From the NCBI GenBank assembly GCA_026686845.1, contig JAIVEN010000028.1:5099001-5163000 (forward strand): 64,000 bases of DNA. Direction: 5' to 3'. The position numbers and the translations under genes are program-made. Numbering within the stretch: the stretch's first letter is position 1; every line of letters begins with the position of its first letter. Positions 35,816 to 47,538 of this stretch are shown here, in pieces. Below the pieces are notes generated by a model. The model was not told the origin of the DNA and ran no database searches. It was given only the letters and a program-made list of their open reading frames with translations. This stretch comes from Adenanthera pavonina. Taxonomy: Eukaryota > Streptophyta > Magnoliopsida > Fabales > Fabaceae.

Positions 35816-38800
35816 ACAACAATAACAACAACAATAATATTAGCCTTATCCCACTATGTGGGGTCAGCTACATGTATTATACAACGTTAATGGGCTCTAT
35901 CAAACATCATCTCCTCAAATAAATCATTTCTCAAAAAATTATTCTTTATTATTTCCCTTAATGTCATTTTTGGTCTTTCTCTATGCATTTTGATAGGGCT
36001 CCAAGCCATTTAATCAACTCTCCTTACTAGCTCTTTTTGCACTCTTCTTTATACATGCCTAAACCACCTTAAACAATTTTTCACTATTTTTTCGTCGATA
36101 GGTGCTACTCCAACTTTCCTTCGTATATAGTCATTTCATATCTTATCCAATTTTGTATGACCACATATCCATATCAACATTTTCATCTTTGCAACTCACA
36201 TTTTATGCTCTTGTTGTCCTTTCAAAGCCCAATATTCACTACCATATAGCATTGCTGGCCTTATAGCTGTTAGATAGAACTTTTCTTTAAGCTTAGTGAG
36301 TACCTTGTGATCACAAATAACTCCTAATATTTTTCTCCACTTTAACCACCCAGCTTGTATCCTATGTATAACATGTCCATTAATTTCACCATCACTCTGT
36401 AAAATCAATCCCAAATACCTAAACTTTGACACTTCTAGAATGGTTTGCTCTCCAATTTTGACCTTTGAATAATTTCTAATTGACCTCTTATTAAATTTAT
36501 AATGCATATATTCCGTTTTGCTTCTACTTAAGCGGAAATTTTTTTATTCCAAAGTGTTTTCATAACTCAAGTTTAGAGTTAATCTCTTTTCTTGAGTCCT
36601 TAATTAAAACTATATCATTCGTAAAGAGTATACACTTTGGAATTTCTTGCTGTATATATTTTGTTAGAACATTCAAAGCCAGATCAAACAGGTATGGACT
36701 CAATGAAGATCCTTAATGTAAGCCTATTATTATAGGAAAGTCCTTTGCTACACCTACAGAGGTTTTTACGCTTGTTGTTACCCTCTTATACATATCCTTC
36801 ATGGCTCAAATATAAACCACAAGGATACATTTCTTCTCCATTACTTTCCACAATACATCTCTTGGTATTTTATCATAGATTTTTTTCAAATCAATGAAAA
36901 TCATATGCAGGTCTCTCTTTTTACTCTGGTATCTTTCAATTAAACCCCTTAATAAATAAATAGCCTCTGTTGTAGACCGTCCTAACAAAAATCCAAATTG
37001 GTTTTCTGAAATACGAGATTCTTTTATGAATCTATGCTCAATCACTCTTTTCTAAAGTTTCATTATGTGACTCATGAGTTTTATCCATCGATAATTAACA
37101 CAATTCTAAATATCCCCCTTATTATTATATATAGGCATTAGAGTGTTCTTTCTCCATTTCTCTGGCATTTTCTTTGACCTAAAAATCTTGTTAAATAACT
37201 TAGTGAGCCACAAAATCCTCTTCTCTCCTAAACACTTCCAAACTTCGATAGGAATACCATCGGGACCAATAGCTTTACCATTATCTATTCTCTTAAGAGC
37301 TTCTTTTACCTCTCCAACCCGAATCCAACGATAGAAGTTCAAATTGAGATCATTTTCATGAGTTGTTAACCCTTTAGTATCAATAGTCATACCCAATCCA
37401 TTATTGAAAAACTTATAAAAGTAGCTCCCCCATCTTTCTTTGATATCATCATTTGTAACCAAAATTTTTCTTTCCTTATCCTTAATGTATCTTACTTGGT
37501 CCAAATCTCTTGACTTTTTTTCCTTTCTCTTGGCAATTTTGTAAATCTTAAGTTCACAATTCTTCATTTCTAAATCCTGATAGAATTCCTCAAAGGCTTT
37601 AGATCCAGTCTCGCTCACTGCTTTCTTAACCTCATTTTTAACTAACCAATAACATTTCTAATTTTCATCGTTATTGCATAAATGTAAGGCTTTGAAACAC
37701 TCTTTCTTATGTTTAATGTTCTCCTGCACACTCTCATTCTACCACCAAAATTCTTTATCTTTAGGTCCAAAACATTTGGATTCACCCAATACTGCTTTAG
37801 TAATATTTTTTATCTTTTTAGCCATGTCATCCCACAAGATGTTAGCATTTCCTTGCGAGTCTCAATTACCTTTCTCCATAATTTTTCTCATAAAGGTCAC
37901 TTATTTTTCATCTTTTAATTGCCACCATTTAATCCTAAGATTTAAGGCTTTCCAACTTTTCAATTTATAATTTTTAACTAGTATATCAAGAACTAAAACC
38001 CTATGTTGTGAAGTTAAGCTCTCACCAGGGATTACTTTACAGTTTTTATAAGCTCTTCTATCTGAATTTCTTATAAAAAAGAAGTCAATTTGCAACCTTT
38101 GGACTCCACTTTTATATGTGATTAAATGCTCCTCCTGCTTCTTAAAACATGTGTTTACAATTGTGAGGTTATAAGCCATTGAAAAATCAAGGATGAAATG
38201 TCCCTTTTCATTTACTTCTCCAAAACCATAACAACCATGAACTCTTATATATTGTTCTGTCTCTTTTCCCACATGACCATTAAGGTCTCCCCCAATGAAG
38301 ACCTTTTCCTCTTGTGGGATATCTCGAACCAAGCTCTCCAAATCTTTCAAAATTTTTTCCTTAATATGAGTATCCGACCCTACTTAAGGTGCATAAGCAT
38401 TAATAACATTGAGAGTATCATATTCAATAGTCCATTTTAAGGATAAGATCCTATCTCCAATCCTTTTAACTCCTATCACATTCTTTTTCCAATCGTTGTC
38501 CACAATAATACCAACTTCATTCCTTACTCTAACCTTCTCTTCGTACTAAAGTTTAAAACTAGTAGTGTTTAACTTCTTAGCCTTTTCTCCCACCCATTTA
38601 GTTTCGTGAAGGCATAAAATGTTAATTCTCCTTCGAATCATAGCACCCACCACCTCCATAGATTTACCTGTTAACGTACCAATATTCCATGACCCAAATT
38701 TAATCTTACTTTTCTGGGCTAACTTCTTTACCCATATCTGTCCAAAATGATGTGGGAATCTTTGCTCATTTAACACTACACTCGGTCGCTGATGTAGCGG

Positions 38801-38998
38801 CTCTAGCTCATTTGACATTGCATTCGAGCCATACAGCGCATTACTTTTGGGCAACGTCCTAGCCTTAGCACATATCGTTTCTAATCTATGTCATAAAAAT
38901 TTGACAGATTTTTACTTTGGCTGTCGAAGGTCTTACACAACCCTCTTCCTTTACCCAGGGTTTGGGACTGGTTATGCCACTATATATGCGGAGTTGCC
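35816..38998 (-). mobile_element. RTE-clade LINE, copy 2, decayed full-length
   Basis: It matches the element at 1-3159 along its whole length in the same orientation, from the 5' leader (ending GCGGAGTT at about 38996) to the 3' end. Here the tail is visible as a (TTG/TTA)n run on the minus strand (35816-35840). A 13-bp word TTTATTTCTTTTA occurs at 35804-35816 and again at 39033-39045, a candidate target-site duplication, though about 35 unexplained bases separate the element's 5' end from the right copy. Confidence 0.85.
36190..38854 (-). pseudogene. RTE LINE copy 2 endonuclease-reverse transcriptase, broken
   Basis: The protein of copy 1 can be followed in pieces: an N-terminal segment with FGSWNIGTLTGKSMEV and CLHETKW (38854-38546; the catalytic QETKW is changed to HETKW), the endonuclease middle with GGDLNGHVGKE (38350-37901), the RT entry GPDGIPIEVWK (37618-37106), FGFLLGRSTTEA and FIDLKKIYDKIPRD (37045-36806), and the C-terminal region ending WALKGQQEHKM (36507-36196). 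Stops and frameshifts separate them, and the expected catalytic FADD reads as F(T/V)NDIV-like text near 36615. It cannot produce an active enzyme. Confidence 0.85.
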
Positions 38999-39045
38999 CT
39001 AAATATAAACTGAAATACCCTAAATATAAACATTTATTTCTTTTA

Positions 39046-40761
39046 TTAAAATATAGCATATTTTAAAAATTTTTAGAGATATTTAGTTAATGTTGAAAAT
39101 TATTAACTTCTACCTTATCAATAATGATAGCAGCTTCACCGACACAACTGTTTCATAAGAGGGTAGAACTAAATATTGTTAGGCTGTATATTAGATAAAG
39201 GATATTGAAGTATCAAGGTGGGAGATTATATTATTGTGTGTGGGCAAGTCCAGCCAACGCAGGATGATCTCCCAAGTGTTTTATTATTGTGACTCAATCT
39301 CATTAGTTATTAAGACAGTGGAAACATTGCTTTAAAATTTATTAATTCAACTATTATCGAATCAATCATAATTAAACTAACATGTTTTTAATTTTTGTAT
39401 ATTAATTTTTAATAGCTAAAGGTTTTACTACAGAAATAATTAATAAAATACAGTTTTATATGAAAATATTAATTGGAATCCTGTTTCCTCGGCCACTTTT
39501 ACTTGTGCTCTTTTCTTCTCAATAATTAGGAATACCTCTCGCCGGCAGTGATGATTAATTTTTTTTGCAAAATACTGAAAATAAAAGATAGATTCTTTTT
39601 AATTAAGTTTGCTTTATATATAAAAGTTGGGAATAGGGTGTCAATTTTTTTTAAAAAATTGGACTAAATTTTTTTTAAAAAAGTTAATAATTGATTATTA
39701 ACTTCTACCTTATCAATAAGTACACATTATAATTGATAATTATAATTTAATTTTACTTACAAATTGTTTGGGCCAAAAGCAAATTGGGCCTGATCTAGGA
39801 TTAATGGGCTGAAGGCTCTCTGGTTTTAAGGGATTTAAAAATTTTTTAATGGGTTTCCTTTGGCTCCAAGATTGAGTGACGCATTATGGGGCGAGAAAAG
39901 TGGCTGTGGAGGCAATTGTGGAAGATGAAGCTGCAGAATGAAGAGCTCGTTGCTATCATGGAGTCATGCATGCCTACGAAATCGAGAAAAGGAACTGTGG
40001 AGAAGTTTCTGTAAATACTATTGCAAGCCATGAAGGATACACAAGATAACATATAAGAAAACTCACATTAAATCAATCTCATTATCTTCGACAAACTTTA
40101 GCCTTCGTGGCATCTACTTAGATTTCTTATTAGGTTGTTCGTGCGAATTAATAAGGTTTGAATATACCCAGGTTTTCACAATGCTAGGATATCTGGGTTC
40201 TTGTAATTTCATTGTTCTATTTCCTTTTACTTTTATCAATACTTTTGTTCTTCACGTTCGGCGGAATTGTGTTAAAGCACTCTCAGTTCTTGTAGTTGTA
40301 TGATTTAGAAGTTGGGTTTCTTTTTATTTTAATTGAGGCTAAGCTATGTCATGCTTGAATTTATTGTTTGCCTTTTAGTAGAAACCAGCTTTGTAAAAGA
40401 GAGCCAACACAAATAATATATATATCTTTTTTTTTCTTTTGTAGTGACCAAAGGGTATCCCACCAACAGCATGGATATTTATTTATTACCTAAATAATTA
40501 ATGAGTATAAAAAAATTAAAATTATTGGTCTCAAATTAAAATAAAATACTAACATGAGCTAATAAAAATTATTTGGAAGTTTGAATTTAATAAGTTTAAT
40601 TTTGGATTTATTGGGCTTTAAGTTGAAACATCGAAGTTTTAAAAATTTTTTAAACCCAAAAATATTTGAAGAATTAGGGGTGCAAAATATTATAGCCACA
40701 ATGTGTAAAATGTGAAAATTTAATACTCCAACATGTGATTTTCTGCGAGATGAGGGGTGTA
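39046..40761. other. Intergenic region between LINE copy 2 and the palindrome
   Basis: Mostly AT-rich. The only gene-like patch is at 39775-40350, moderately GC-rich, with TGGGCC/TGGGCT motifs and a short open frame (listed at 39886). Nothing else is recognised. Confidence 0.4.
39886..40014 (+). CDS. Possible small ORF or first exon, 42 codons
   Basis: The frame starts MGREKWLWRQLWKMKLQNEE and continues LVAIMESCMPTKSRKGTVEK before FL and a stop. It is basic and Trp-rich. The stop overlaps a GTAAAT donor-like site at 40011, so this may be a first exon rather than a complete peptide. Upstream, TTGGGCCTGA (about 39785) and AATGGGCTGA (about 39804) are site II type promoter motifs of plant housekeeping genes. 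No family was recognised, and a continuing exon was not found. It could also be part of an unrecognised repeat. Confidence 0.28.
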   Translation: MGREKWLWRQLWKMKLQNEELVAIMESCMPTKSRKGTVEKFL

Positions 40762-40765
40762 GGGG

Positions 40766-43660
40766 TTTTTTTTGAGTAAAATATAATAAATAAATAAATT
40801 ATTTACCAATATATGTTATCTCAGAAAGAATTTACCGATCTATATTAATAAAAATTGATGATCAGAAAATCGACGAACACGCTGCAAATAAATCGATCAA
40901 TGGATACACGGCTTTTTTTTTAAATAAAAAAGAAAGTCGATTGGTAGCCAATTGACTTGTTGGTTATGAACAGTAGGATAAACAAGTCTCAAGAAAATCG
41001 ATTCATTATTAATTGACTTGCTTTTATTTTTATTTTTAATTTTTTTCATCAAACTTATTTTTTTTTACATATATATATATATATGTGTGTGTGTCTGTTC
41101 CGTTATAATAATAAGACGTGTTTTTTACCGAATTTTATTTTAAAAAAATTAGGAATATAATAAATTATTTTTAATATAATAGATTATTTTTAATATGCGA
41201 TAAAAATCCTTCAATTACTTTATAATATAATATAAGATGAATGAAATAATAACAGTACAATAATTTAATATGTATAATGATTAGAATTAATGATTTTTAT
41301 AATTATGAAAAAAATAATAGTTTAAAAAATAAAAAAATTGGGATTCATTAGTTAATCAATTTTTTTAAATAAAAAAAGCAAGTCCATTGTGTAGGCCATT
41401 GACTTACTAATGAGTAATTTTTTAAAAAAGAAAAAGATATTTCAAGACATGGAATAAAAAATATTCTCAAATTATTAGTTTTAGTTGAAGAGTTAATTTA
41501 TCTCAATTGAAAATTTAATTTATATTAATTTATCTCAATTGGAAATTTAATTTATATGATATGGAAATTTTTAAATTGGGTTCTGTTTGAGAAAGTATTG
41601 TTAGTTCTGGATAATTAGTTGTTGTTTCCCCCTTCCCAATCGACTTGCTTTTATTTTTTTTTAATAAATGAATTTTATTTTAATGAACTTTCTTTTATTT
41701 TTTTTTAAATTTTTTTAGATATCATCTTTCTATCTATCTCAGGTGATTTTTTTTTTCATAATATGTAGTAATTTATTATTTTTATCCCTTATTTATTATA
41801 TTAGTAGTGTTGTAAATTATGTTATATTTAATGAAATGAGTGAAATTAATAGAAGTAAAATTTAAAATTTTTATTTTTTAATTTAAAAATGTAATAAATA
41901 TTTCTTAATATACGTAAAATCTCTCTTATTATCTTATAATATGGGACAAAGAGAGTAATAAAAATTTGATGATTTTGTTTGTATAATGATTAGAATGAAT
42001 TATTTTTATAATAAATAAAAAAAATAGCTTATAATAAAAACTATAACTAGTTTATTATTAGGAGATAATTTTTGGTAAATAAATCTATTAAATATCAAAT
42101 AGTGTGTTTTTATTTTTTTTAAAAATAAAGTAAAAAATTTCCCCTTCATTTTACTATTATTATTTTTTAATTTTTCAATTGATGGAGTCAAGTACATTCC
42201 CTCTTCTAAATGAAGCATGTTGATTCAATGGTCTGTATGTATCGTATGGAGTCAAGTACACTTGATTCCATCAATTAAAAAATTAAAAAAATAATAATAG
42301 TAAAATGAAGAAGAAATTTTCTACTTTATTTTTAAAAAAAATAAAAACACACTATTTGATATTTAATAGATTTATTTACCAAAAATTATCTCCTAATAAT
42401 AAACTAGTTGTAATTTTATTATAAGCTATTTTTTTCTATTTATTATAAAAATAATTCATTTTAATCATTATACAGACAAAATCATTATATTTTTATTACT
42501 CTCTTTGTCCCATATTATAAGATAATAAGAGAGATTTTACATATATTAAGAAACATTTATTACATTTTTAAATTAAAAAAATAAAAATTTTAAATTTTAC
42601 TTCTATTAATTTCACTCATTTCATTAAATATAATATAATTTATAACACTAATAATATAATAAATAAGGGATAAAAATAATAAATTACTATATATTATGAA
42701 AAAAAAATCACCTGAGATAGATAAAAAGATGATGTCTAAAAAAATTTAAAAAAAAATAAAAGAAAGTTCATTAAAATAAAATTCATTTATTAAAAAAAAT
42801 AGAAGCAAGTCGATTTGAATGGTAAAAAAAAGGGGGAGAAATAACAACTAATTACCCAGAACTAACAATATTTCTCCAACAGAATCCAATTTAAAAATTT
42901 CCATGTCATATAAATTAAATTTTCAATTGAGATAAATTAGATTTTCAACTAAAATTAATAATTTGAAAATATATTTTATTCCATGTCTTGAAATATCTTT
43001 TTCTTTTTTAAAAAATTACTCATTAGTAAGTTAATGGCCTACACAATGAACTTATTTTTTTTATTTAAAAAAATTAATTAACTAATGAATCCCAATTTTT
43101 TTATTTTTTAAACTATTATTTTTTTCACAATTATAAAAATCATTAATTCTAATCATTATACACATTAAATTATTGTATTGTTGTTATTTCATTCGTCTTA
43201 TATTATATTATAAAGTAATTGAAGGTTTTTTATCGCATATTAAAAATAATCTATTATATTAAAAATAACTTATTATATTCCTAATTTTTAAAAAATAAAA
43301 TTTTGTTAAAAAAACACGTCTTATTATTGTAACGGAACAGACACACATATATATATATATGTAAAAAAAAAATCTGGTGAAAAAAAATAAAAAATAAAAA
43401 ATAAAAGCAAGTCGATTAATGATGAATCAACTTACTTGAGACTTGTTTATTCCACTGTTCATGACCAACAAGTTGATAGGCTACCAATCGACTTTCTTTT
43501 TTATTAAAAAAAAAAGCCGTGTATTCATTGATCGATTTATTCGCAACATGTTCATCGATTTTTTAATAATCGATTTTTATTAATATAGATCGATAAATTT
43601 TTTCATACATAACATATATTGATAAATAATTTATTTATTTATTATATTTTACTCAAAAAA
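40766..43660. repeat. 2.9-kb palindrome: two ~1.4-kb inverted arms around a 60-base spacer
   Basis: The left arm (40766-42195) and the right arm (42256-43660) are reverse complements over their whole length, about 95% identical by eye in the stretches compared, differing by scattered substitutions and small indels in A/T runs. The spacer is 42196-42255. A 14-bp direct repeat, ATGGAGTCAAGTAC, occurs at 42182-42195 and 42246-42259, bracketing it. GGGTGTA lies just outside both arms (40755-40761 and 43662-43668), a candidate target-site duplication. Each arm holds further internal repeats of AAGTCGATT/AATCGACTT text. No protein is encoded. A transcript across it would fold into a long hairpin. 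Confidence 0.9.
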
Positions 43661-43668
43661 TGGGTGTA

Positions 43669-44391
43669 TTCCTTCACTTGCACGAGGCTTCGCCCCTACT
43701 GGGATGCAACTCCCAGGTCCCAAACATTTGTTTAAGAAGTGAAAATCAACATCGCTCTCCCCAATTTAAGTAAGTGTACCATATGCCTTCTTTTTGCTCT
43801 TCAAGATTTCCTTTTTAAAACACACACACGATAATTGATACTTTAAATTTATATACGTAGATTAAAAAGCTACTAAATAACATAGTGATTGCCAAAATAT
43901 GAGTGTATTTTCCTATAATATTTTTATTTATGAACACCTAAACCGCTTATTAATAGTGCTATTATTAAGGATAAATTTGTCAAAAGGAAATTAATGTTAT
44001 CTTTAAAATTGTAAAATGACAATTATTTTGAAATAAAAAAATACCTAAAGTATCAATTATTTTAATACGGTGAGAGTAAGTCAGGTCTGGATTATTAAAT
44101 AAATTTTTCCTTAAATATTCTTCATTAAGAATGTTGAACAAAGACAATGGAATTTATGATGATTAAAAAGATATAACATTTAATTAGGAATAATTTAAAA
44201 AATAATTAAATTTGAGATATTTAATGAATTTAATAGTTTTTCTTAATATATATAAGATAGGTAAAAGTAATTTATATTTAAGACCAAATGGAGTATTTGA
44301 TACATACCAATAAATAACCACTATACTAATCATAAAACCAAATAAGTACTAAATGCAAAAACGTAAACTTAATTGAAAAAAAAATATAAGT

Positions 44392-44394
<3 letters not shown>
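43669..44394. other. AT-rich intergenic stretch
   Basis: A small GC-rich patch at 43674-43735 contains the inverted repeat CTGGGATGCAACTCCCAG. Nothing else is recognised. Confidence 0.4.
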
Positions 44395-44442
<48 letters not shown>

Positions 44443-44443
44443 T
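44395..44443 (+). repeat. (ATT)n microsatellite
   Basis: About 16 perfect ATT units directly upstream of a Mutator-like MITE. Confidence 0.9.
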
Positions 44444-44455
44444 ACAACAAAAAAA

Positions 44456-44995
44456 GGTAAAAGTATACTTTTAGTCATATAATTTTATACTAGATTTCAT
44501 TTTAGTCTATTAACTTTATTTTGTTCCTTTTTAATCTTTTAATTTTCAAAATAAGGCAAAAATTTCTCTATTACTAATATTGTTAATCCCAAAATCAGCA
44601 CAAATCATTATTTACTATTCACATATGTTAATTTTTATTGTCAAGTCATTAATATCATTATTTATTCATTAATCTTAGATTTAAAATATTTTTAAATGAA
44701 CTTAAAAAATTAAAAATAAATAATTACAAATAACCGACTTCTAACAAAACCTTAATTTTATGATTTTTTTGTCATAAAAAATAAGTTAGATAAATGTGTA
44801 AGAATTTAAAAATATTTTGTCAGTGTTTGAGAATACTTTATCAATATTTTCTATTAACAAAATTAATGGAATTAGCAATAAATACACTTTTGATTATATT
44901 TTAAAAGTTAAAGGATTAAAAGGAAACAAAATAAAATTAAGAGACCAAAATCACTTTAATGTAAAATTAAAGAAACTAAAAATATGCTTTTGTTA
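44456..44995. mobile_element. Mutator-like MITE with ~110-bp terminal inverted repeats
   Basis: The left arm begins GGTAAAAGTATACTTTTAGTC. The right end in reverse begins TAACAAAAGCATATTTTTAG, and both continue through ATTTTATTTTGTT and TTTTTAATCYTTTAAYTTT for over 100 bases at roughly 70-75% identity. Long TIRs without coding capacity suggest a Mutator-type MITE. A 9-bp duplication could not be identified. Confidence 0.6.
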
Positions 44996-45006
44996 AATGA
45001 TAAATA

Positions 45007-45253
45007 CTTCCTCGGTCCTTAATATAAGATTCTTTTAATTAAATTACGTGGATTAAGAATGTGAGTTAAAATTAGTTAATTATCTCATTTTTTAAAAAAT
45101 ATATTATTTTTTAAAATTATCTTATTGAATTTTTTCTTTCTCTCTCATCAATTAAATAAGAACATATTTTATATTATACAATAAATATTATCCCATATTC
45201 TAGAAAATATTTTACATTTAGAACCAAAAAATGAAATGTCCTGAACTAAGGAG
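45007..45253. mobile_element. Stowaway-like MITE
   Basis: The ends are CTTCCTCGGTCCTTAATATAAG and, in reverse, CTCCTTAGTTCAGGACATTTC, each flanked by TA, the duplication of Tc1/mariner-type elements. The length of 247 bp and lack of coding fit Stowaway. Confidence 0.6.
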
Positions 45254-45255
45254 TA

Positions 45256-46422
45256 TTACTTATTTCTAGGGCCATAGGGTCATGATAGTCAACCAAATAA
45301 TGAGATAAACATTTGGATTAAATAAAAAATAATAATGTGCCAACTACTCCATTACTTAAGATCTTTTCGAAGAAAAATTTTATTTTCATTTATATATCAT
45401 TGTTTTTTGATGAGATTTATGTATCATTTTAAGAGTTGAAGATAAGGCTAGTTTTTGGCCAAAAAAATAGATAAAGCTAATTGTTTTTTCAATTATATTC
45501 TTATCTTTATTAATTATTTTACACAGTTATCATAAAATCATATAGCAATAAATTAAGGATAGTTAAAAGAAACTTTGAATGTACCAAAAATTTAAAAGAC
45601 TTGCATAAAAGATTGAGGGAGTACTAATTATAGATTTAAAAAATTATTAAAGCACTTCGAAAAAAACAATAGTTGAACTCTGGGCGCAAGAGTTGATCTC
45701 AACCAATTATAACCTTGGCATAACAACGAGACCGGAAAAAAGCTTTTAGCTATTATCATTATTATATGGACCCAGTAAACTACTATATTCGAGTCAAAAG
45801 ATTGTTATTCAAAATCAACATGCGGCTTGTAAGCTTAGACTTCAGCCATTCAACACTGCATATATATATATATATATTGATGTTTCATATCGAGGAGAAA
45901 GAAACACTGAGCAAACTATCACCAACAATCCCATGACCAAGGAACGTGGAAGAAATGAATAGAGGCTGGGAGGAAGTAACAGTTAGAAAATTCTTTAAGT
46001 GATTGAAGAACAGTGTAAAATGAAAAGGGGCTTGCTTGAGGAACAAATCCCAATGTAAAATAAGAAGGATGAACTTCACAACGTGTTCATCTTAATGACA
46101 GACAAAGAAAAAAACAGAAACTGTTGTGTTAGCCAGAGAATTAAACAGGAAATATGCCAATGGTCAAGTAGTAGCTGCACGCTCAAACCAACTAGAACTC
46201 CTATGGAACAGAGCAATAGAAAGAACTGCATTGTCATTCTCTGTTGCAGAGTAAAGTAGACGACTATATATCTAATGGCTGGTTGGATGATTAGCAAGAA
46301 CCAGTAATGCGGAATACAGAGTATTTAGTTATGGAAGTTAGAAGCAATACTGAGCATTGTTCTGTGACAATGGCCCCAGGGAAAATCAAAGCCCGATTCC
46401 AATTTTCAAGCGTCGGTGCTTG
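45256..46422. other. Intergenic and probable 3' UTR of the DUF1639 gene
   Basis: The part next to the gene (about 45880-46422) is richer in GC than the flanks and is probably the transcribed 3' untranslated region. The rest is AT-rich with an (AT)n run at 45858-45877. Open frames here have no domain. Confidence 0.4.
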
Positions 46423-47271
46423 TCAACCACACAACGACCCGCAAAACTGGAATCGTTGAATTGAATTTAAAAGTAATAAGCATAACTAAATGTAATTGTA
46501 AGGTATAAATCAACTTACATCTAAATCCTTCTGAACGTTTCTGTGCCTCTTCTTCGGCCTCCGCGGCGGCCGGTGGCCGACCATGTCCATGAAATCTTCC
46601 TCAACCTCCTTTTTCGTTAGAGACACTGAAAATTTGGGCCTTTCTGGCTTATCAGGAGAGCCTCTAGATTTCGGCGGCAGCTTCCCGCCGTTAGCGTTGT
46701 CAGTCCTCGACGGGGAGTAATTAAGTTTCTTCTCCTCAATCTTCAAACTCTTTCCACTCCCGCCGGCGGCAATCGGAGCCTTGCACGCAGCTCTCCGGGT
46801 CCTCAGATTCCACGGCCTCGCTTCCGTCGCCGCTGCCGGAGATGGAGCAGAAGCAGCAGGAGGCTCCTGTTCTTTTTCATCCACCTCGTTCTCCTCACCT
46901 GCCTCCTTCCTCAAAATTGCATCCTTCATCTTATCCGCTGCAGTCTTCAGATCAAACATTATCTTCTCCCTCACCGCCTCGATCCCGTCCTCTCCATCGC
47001 TATCTATTCTTGATTTCGAAATCCTCATCCTCTTCTCCGAATCCCTCGCGCTCACAGGAAACTGCTGCTTCTTCTCGGCCTCCAATTCCCTCTTCCGAGT
47101 CACCGTCGAGTTCTCAAACCTCATCCCTGGAGATCGCCGATCTCCGTTGGAGGGAACGGCGGCGGCGTCTGAAGTCACTTTCATGCACCTGAGGTACCTC
47201 TGATTCCCCCACTTCAAACACGGCAATGTGAAATTGTGAAGAGGCTTCGATCTCTCGGGACCCATCGCCAT
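46423..47271 (-). CDS. DUF1639 family protein (exons 46519-47271 and, tentatively, 46423-46446)
   Basis: The main exon encodes about 251 residues starting MAMGPERSKPLHNFTLPCLK and WGNQRYLRCMKV, the conserved N-terminus of plant DUF1639 proteins. An in-frame ATG lies 18 codons upstream, but the family starts favour 47271. The middle is charged and probably disordered, with RPWNLRTRRAACK. The C-terminal box reads RPKFSVSLTKKEVEEDFMDM and VGHRPPRRPKKRHRNVQKDL, the DUF1639 signature with a basic, nuclear-localisation-like run. The exon ends LD at a GTAAGT donor (46518-46513). An acceptor at 46447-46448 would add only FCGSLCG and a stop. Family members often end with a longer FPGLWL-type exon, so this last exon is uncertain. 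The molecular function of the family is unknown. Confidence 0.82.
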
Positions 47272-47530
47272 GGACTCTGGTGCTAAAGCTCTCCCTCTGT
47301 CTTCACCCAATCCCACAAACACCATTCACCGGAAAACCAAACCAGAAAATATTAACACACACAAGCACAACGCAAAGAGTATTCAGAAGAAAGAAAGCAA
47401 GCAAGGCGATTCAGAGCTTTTCGAGCTGGGGATTATCTCGAGAAAACGTAAGAATCATTCGAAGGGAAAGAAGAGATCTTTTGAGAGAAGATTTCATTAA
47501 TTTTCTCGCAAGTTCGCCGGGAAACGCAAG

Positions 47531-47538
47531 TTTATATA
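47531..47538 (-). promoter_or_regulatory. TATA box of the DUF1639 gene
   Basis: TATATAAA on the minus strand lies 260 bases before the chosen start codon. It would place transcription start near 47500 and give a purine-rich leader of about 230 bases. Confidence 0.5.

Noticed and set aside
43674..43735. CTGGGATGCAACTCCCAG hairpin as a terminator or small RNA
   Set aside because: It is a short inverted repeat in a plant nuclear context with no adjacent gene. A bacterial-type terminator makes no sense here.
46781..47203. A 140-codon frame on the plus strand opposite the DUF1639 exon
   Set aside because: It is the antisense shadow of the conserved DUF1639 coding exon.
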